A DNA stretch of 64,000 nt from an uncultured Clostridia bacterium (GTDB taxonomy: Bacteria > Bacillota > Clostridia > Oscillospirales > Oscillospiraceae): assembly GCA_947649615.1 (NCBI GenBank), contig CANSSG010000003.1, positions 1-64,000 on the forward strand, written 5' to 3'. Position numbers and translations under genes: made by a program. Shown here piece after piece: positions 61,558-64,000 of this stretch (within the stretch, counting starts at the first letter, position 1; every line of letters starts with the position of its first letter). Below the pieces are notes generated by a model that saw only the letters and a list, made by a program, of their open reading frames with translations, was not told where the DNA came from and did not search any database.

Positions 61558-64000
61558 TTATTCTTGGCGGTCAATTATGCCTTCCACATATTCCCGCAAT
61601 TCCGGCATATCGTAGTAAGCCGAAACCGTCTCAGCCTGTGTCTCCAAGATCAGGAGTGCAGGCAGTTCCGCATAATCCTTTGTGAATACATGCAGCGTGG
61701 AGCCGTCTGCCAGAAGGACGTCCAGCCTATACCAGGATACCCCATCCTCCCTGTCAAAATGCCCGTAATACGCCGCTTCAAAGCTGTCCCAGGTATAGAA
61801 CCGGCTCCCCCGCTCCCCGGAGCGCAGGCAGTCTGCCAGCAAGGCGTTATCGCCGCCCAGAGGCCCGGTGACGTCTCCCACCGACAGGCTTTGCAGAACG
61901 TCCTCCAAAGCGGACCACGTGCCGTCCGGATGATCCTGGGCGTATTGGGCGAAGTTTTCCAGATTGCCAAACAGGCTCAGGTTTTCATCCCAGTTGTCCA
62001 GCCACCACAAACTGTCATACAGCCGCCCTTCCTGCGCGAAGGTAGCCGCCAAGTTCTGGTCCGTATTGATCAGCAGTGTGCTGTTTGCCAGCAGCGCGTT
62101 GACCTCGTCCATGAACGCGGCAATCGCTTCCGGGTCAAACTGGTGGCTTTCTGCGTAGTCGGGGCTGAAAATCAGGTCAAACCGCAGGGAATTTTCCTGC
62201 ACCACCACTTCCCCGCCCTCCGGCGTGAGATAGAAAAGCTTATACTGGTAGTCGCACACACCTCCGCCCATCCAGGGCATGTATTTGAGAAGGTAGTCCT
62301 CCCCATCTACCGAACACAGCAGCAGCGCCATCCAGCCCACATGGGCGGCATAGGCTTCCGCTTCCCAGGCGGGATAGGCGTTTCCGCCTGCGTAAAATTG
62401 CAGTACATGGGTTTCCAGCGGCCCGTCTCCGAAGCGTCTCCACCGCAGCGCATCTGGAATGCCGTCGTGGTCCAGGTCGGCCTCAACGCCCTGAGAAAGG
62501 TTCAGCTTTTCGGTCCGCCAGGTATCTCCTAAATCAGTGGAGGTCATGGTATAGGTTGGCGCATCCGTCTCGCTGGGGGCCACATACAAGGTCAGCACCT
62601 CACCGTCGAAGCGAATGCCAGCCGCCATCCGGTCCGGCAGATTGATTTCCTCCCAATGTTCCCCGCCGTCCTTGGTGATGCGGCAGGGTGCGCTGGTCAT
62701 CATCTGCTGGCCCAGGATCAGACGGTCCGCGCTGAGAAATCCCACGGCTGAAATACGCCAGCTGGTCTCAGGCATTGCCGTCTCGGTCCAGGTCATGCCG
62801 CCGTCTGCCGTCTTGTAGACGTAGGTATCCGCCCGCGCCGTATCCTGGCTGTAGCATGCTACCAGCCAGCCGTCTTTGGGGGAAACCAGCTTCGCCCAGA
62901 CCTCCGGGGAACCGGACAGCGCAGCGGCGTCCTTCCGCCCCGCCCATGCCCGTGGGGCGGGGACAGGTTCTCCGTCCAGGAACTCCATCGTGTCGCCGTA
63001 CTGGTAGTCGATGTGCGGCGTCCCGTCTTCAGAAAGGGTAATTTTGGCATTCATCCAGGCATCGTCTGGACGGTTGACAGCGGCGCTGGGCGGTTCGCGG
63101 AAAATCTCCGGCGGCGCAGGCTCCTTCGCCTGGGCAAACGCGGCCAAAACCGACAGCGTCAATACGGAAACCACTGCAATCATTGCGCTGGCAAGCTGTT
63201 TTGGCTGACAGGCAATCCGGCGGATTCTCTCCGTCAGACTCCGTTTCCCGCCCGTCATCGTGGTGGCAAAATGAAGCAAATCCACCGGGCTTGCCTTCGC
63301 GGTAACCAACGCCAGAAGCGTTTCTCCGTACGCTGCCCTCTCGCCATCGCCAAGTCGTTTGATGGCTCCTGCGTCACAGGCAAGTTCGCCGTCCCGCCTG
63401 CTGCAAACCACCGCCAGCCACACCAGCGGATTCCACCAGTGCGCTGCCAGCGCAATGCCCCGCAATACGCTCCACAAGTGATCCCGGTGGTTATAGTGGG
63501 TCAGTTCATGGGCCAGCACATGCCGGAGCATGGCCGGGCTTTCCGCCGCCTCCTCCGTCACATACACCGCAGGCCGGAACACCCCTGCCAGGCAGGGCGA
63601 CGGCAGCCCTGGCGCGGCAAACACGGGAACCGGGGTATTCAATCCTTCCAGCGGCCGTCTCATCCGCCGCAGCCGTAGCCAGAAGCGCAGGTTGCTTGCC
63701 AGCAGCGCCGTTCCCATCGCGAGCGTTCCGGCCAGCCACACCCAGCCCAGCAGTTCCAAGGGGCTGATTCTCTCCGCATAGCGTGTGACCGTTTTTCCGT
63801 CATCTTCCAGCCGGGAATAACCGAAGGAATTGGGGTCCGCCAATGCGCCCCCCTCCCCCACGGCTGCGCCGGATTCCTCCACCGGCTGGGACTGCACAGG
63901 CAGGAGGTAGATGCTCTCTTCCCGCATCGCTTCCGGCGGGGTCCATTTGGGAAGCTGCGGCACCGTTACCGCCAGTGAGATGAACGACACCGGTATAAGC
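61558..64000 (-). CDS. BlaR1/MecR1-like M56 metallopeptidase with Asp-box region (partial)
   Basis: At least 813 codons are visible; the frame stays open to the window edge, so the N-terminus (further membrane helices) lies outside. The zinc motif is LAHELTHYNHRDHLW, with the distal Glu in DGELACDAGA, then a membrane helix (MIAVVSVLTLSVLAAFA). The long outer region lacks penicillin-binding motifs; it holds three Asp-box sequences (TADGGMTW, TKDGGEHW, STDLGDTW), as in Ycf48/sialidase-type propellers, and an unrecognised C-terminal domain. Family members signal across the membrane to a BlaI/MecI repressor, probably encoded just upstream. Confidence 0.88.
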   Translation of the reverse strand, partial: LIPVSFISLAVTVPQLPKWTPPEAMREESIYLLPVQSQPVEESGAAVGEGGALADPNSFGYSRLEDDGKTVTRYAERISPLELLGWVWLAGTLAMGTALLASNLRFWLRLRRMRRPLEGLNTPVPVFAAPGLPSPCLAGVFRPAVYVTEEAAESPAMLRHVLAHELTHYNHRDHLWSVLRGIALAAHWWNPLVWLAVVCSRRDGELACDAGAIKRLGDGERAAYGETLLALVTAKASPVDLLHFATTMTGGKRSLTERIRRIACQPKQLASAMIAVVSVLTLSVLAAFAQAKEPAPPEIFREPPSAAVNRPDDAWMNAKITLSEDGTPHIDYQYGDTMEFLDGEPVPAPRAWAGRKDAAALSGSPEVWAKLVSPKDGWLVACYSQDTARADTYVYKTADGGMTWTETAMPETSWRISAVGFLSADRLILGQQMMTSAPCRITKDGGEHWEEINLPDRMAAGIRFDGEVLTLYVAPSETDAPTYTMTSTDLGDTWRTEKLNLSQGVEADLDHDGIPDALRWRRFGDGPLETHVLQFYAGGNAYPAWEAEAYAAHVGWMALLLCSVDGEDYLLKYMPWMGGGVCDYQYKLFYLTPEGGEVVVQENSLRFDLIFSPDYAESHQFDPEAIAAFMDEVNALLANSTLLINTDQNLAATFAQEGRLYDSLWWLDNWDENLSLFGNLENFAQYAQDHPDGTWSALEDVLQSLSVGDVTGPLGGDNALLADCLRSGERGSRFYTWDSFEAAYYGHFDREDGVSWYRLDVLLADGSTLHVFTKDYAELPALLILETQAETVSAYYDMPELREYVEGIIDRQE

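Overview
The window reads as chromosomal DNA of a GC-rich, low-redundancy Gram-positive anaerobe of the Clostridia, most likely Oscillospirales (Oscillospiraceae-like gut bacterium). Support comes from the gene set (WhiA, RNase J, the YlxM-Ffh-S16-KhpA cluster, ECF transporter next to TruA, YmfF/YmfH, PPi-type phosphofructokinase, ClpE-like ATPase), purine-rich AAGGAGG ribosome sites, sigma-A type promoters and an early cobalamin/tetrapyrrole pathway. Almost everything is housekeeping DNA. No tRNA, rRNA operon, CRISPR array, prophage or transposase was found.

Layout. 0.1-9.5 kb: a membrane-anchored XRE regulator, the Mg transporter MgtE, RNase J with a structured RNA candidate (6S-like) upstream, a YqeG phosphatase/aminopeptidase P pair, an unknown protein, and two small P-loop kinases including a TmrB homologue. 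The two long intergenic gaps here (3.1-3.7 and 5.35-5.93 kb) are packed with hairpins. 9.6-12.6 kb: a protein made of 26 Sel1 repeats arranged in a three-repeat super-period. 12.8-20.9 kb: whiA, a metallo-beta-lactamase fold protein, dnaE, yaaA, a GH31 glucosidase and a tiny membrane ORF. 21.1-27.7 kb: asnS, lysA, ymfF-ymfH, lgt. 27.7-33.2 kb: tetrapyrrole genes cobI, sirC-like, hemC, cobA-hemD fusion, hemB, which take 5-aminolevulinate to precorrin-3A; hemA/hemL are not here.

33.2-42.0 kb: ylxM-ffh-rpsP-khpA on the minus strand, then plus-strand rRNA methyltransferase, ecfA1-ecfA2-ecfT, truA, DUF5711 and CvpA genes. 42.1-50.5 kb: ClpE-like unfoldase, a small zinc-ribbon protein, a secreted GDPD-like protein, glnS, a VTC-domain protein, a tyrosine recombinase and an amidase-domain protein. 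50.5-55.0 kb: a metal-efflux P-type ATPase with a His-rich repeat tail under an ArsR repressor, a LysM-CAP secreted protein and class II aldolase. 55.1-59.9 kb: three tandem solute-binding lipoproteins plus the stub of a fourth, led by a small exported zinc-ribbon protein, with no transporter permease. 60.2-64 kb: PPi-phosphofructokinase and a BlaR1-like sensor protease cut by the window edge.

The least ordinary features are the homogenised lipoprotein array, the hairpin-bounded intergenic element at 3.2-3.6 kb with related hairpins elsewhere, the Sel1 super-repeat protein, and the BlaR1-like protease carrying Asp-box motifs instead of a penicillin-binding sensor. All functional statements rest on reading the sequence and on family knowledge; no search was run.
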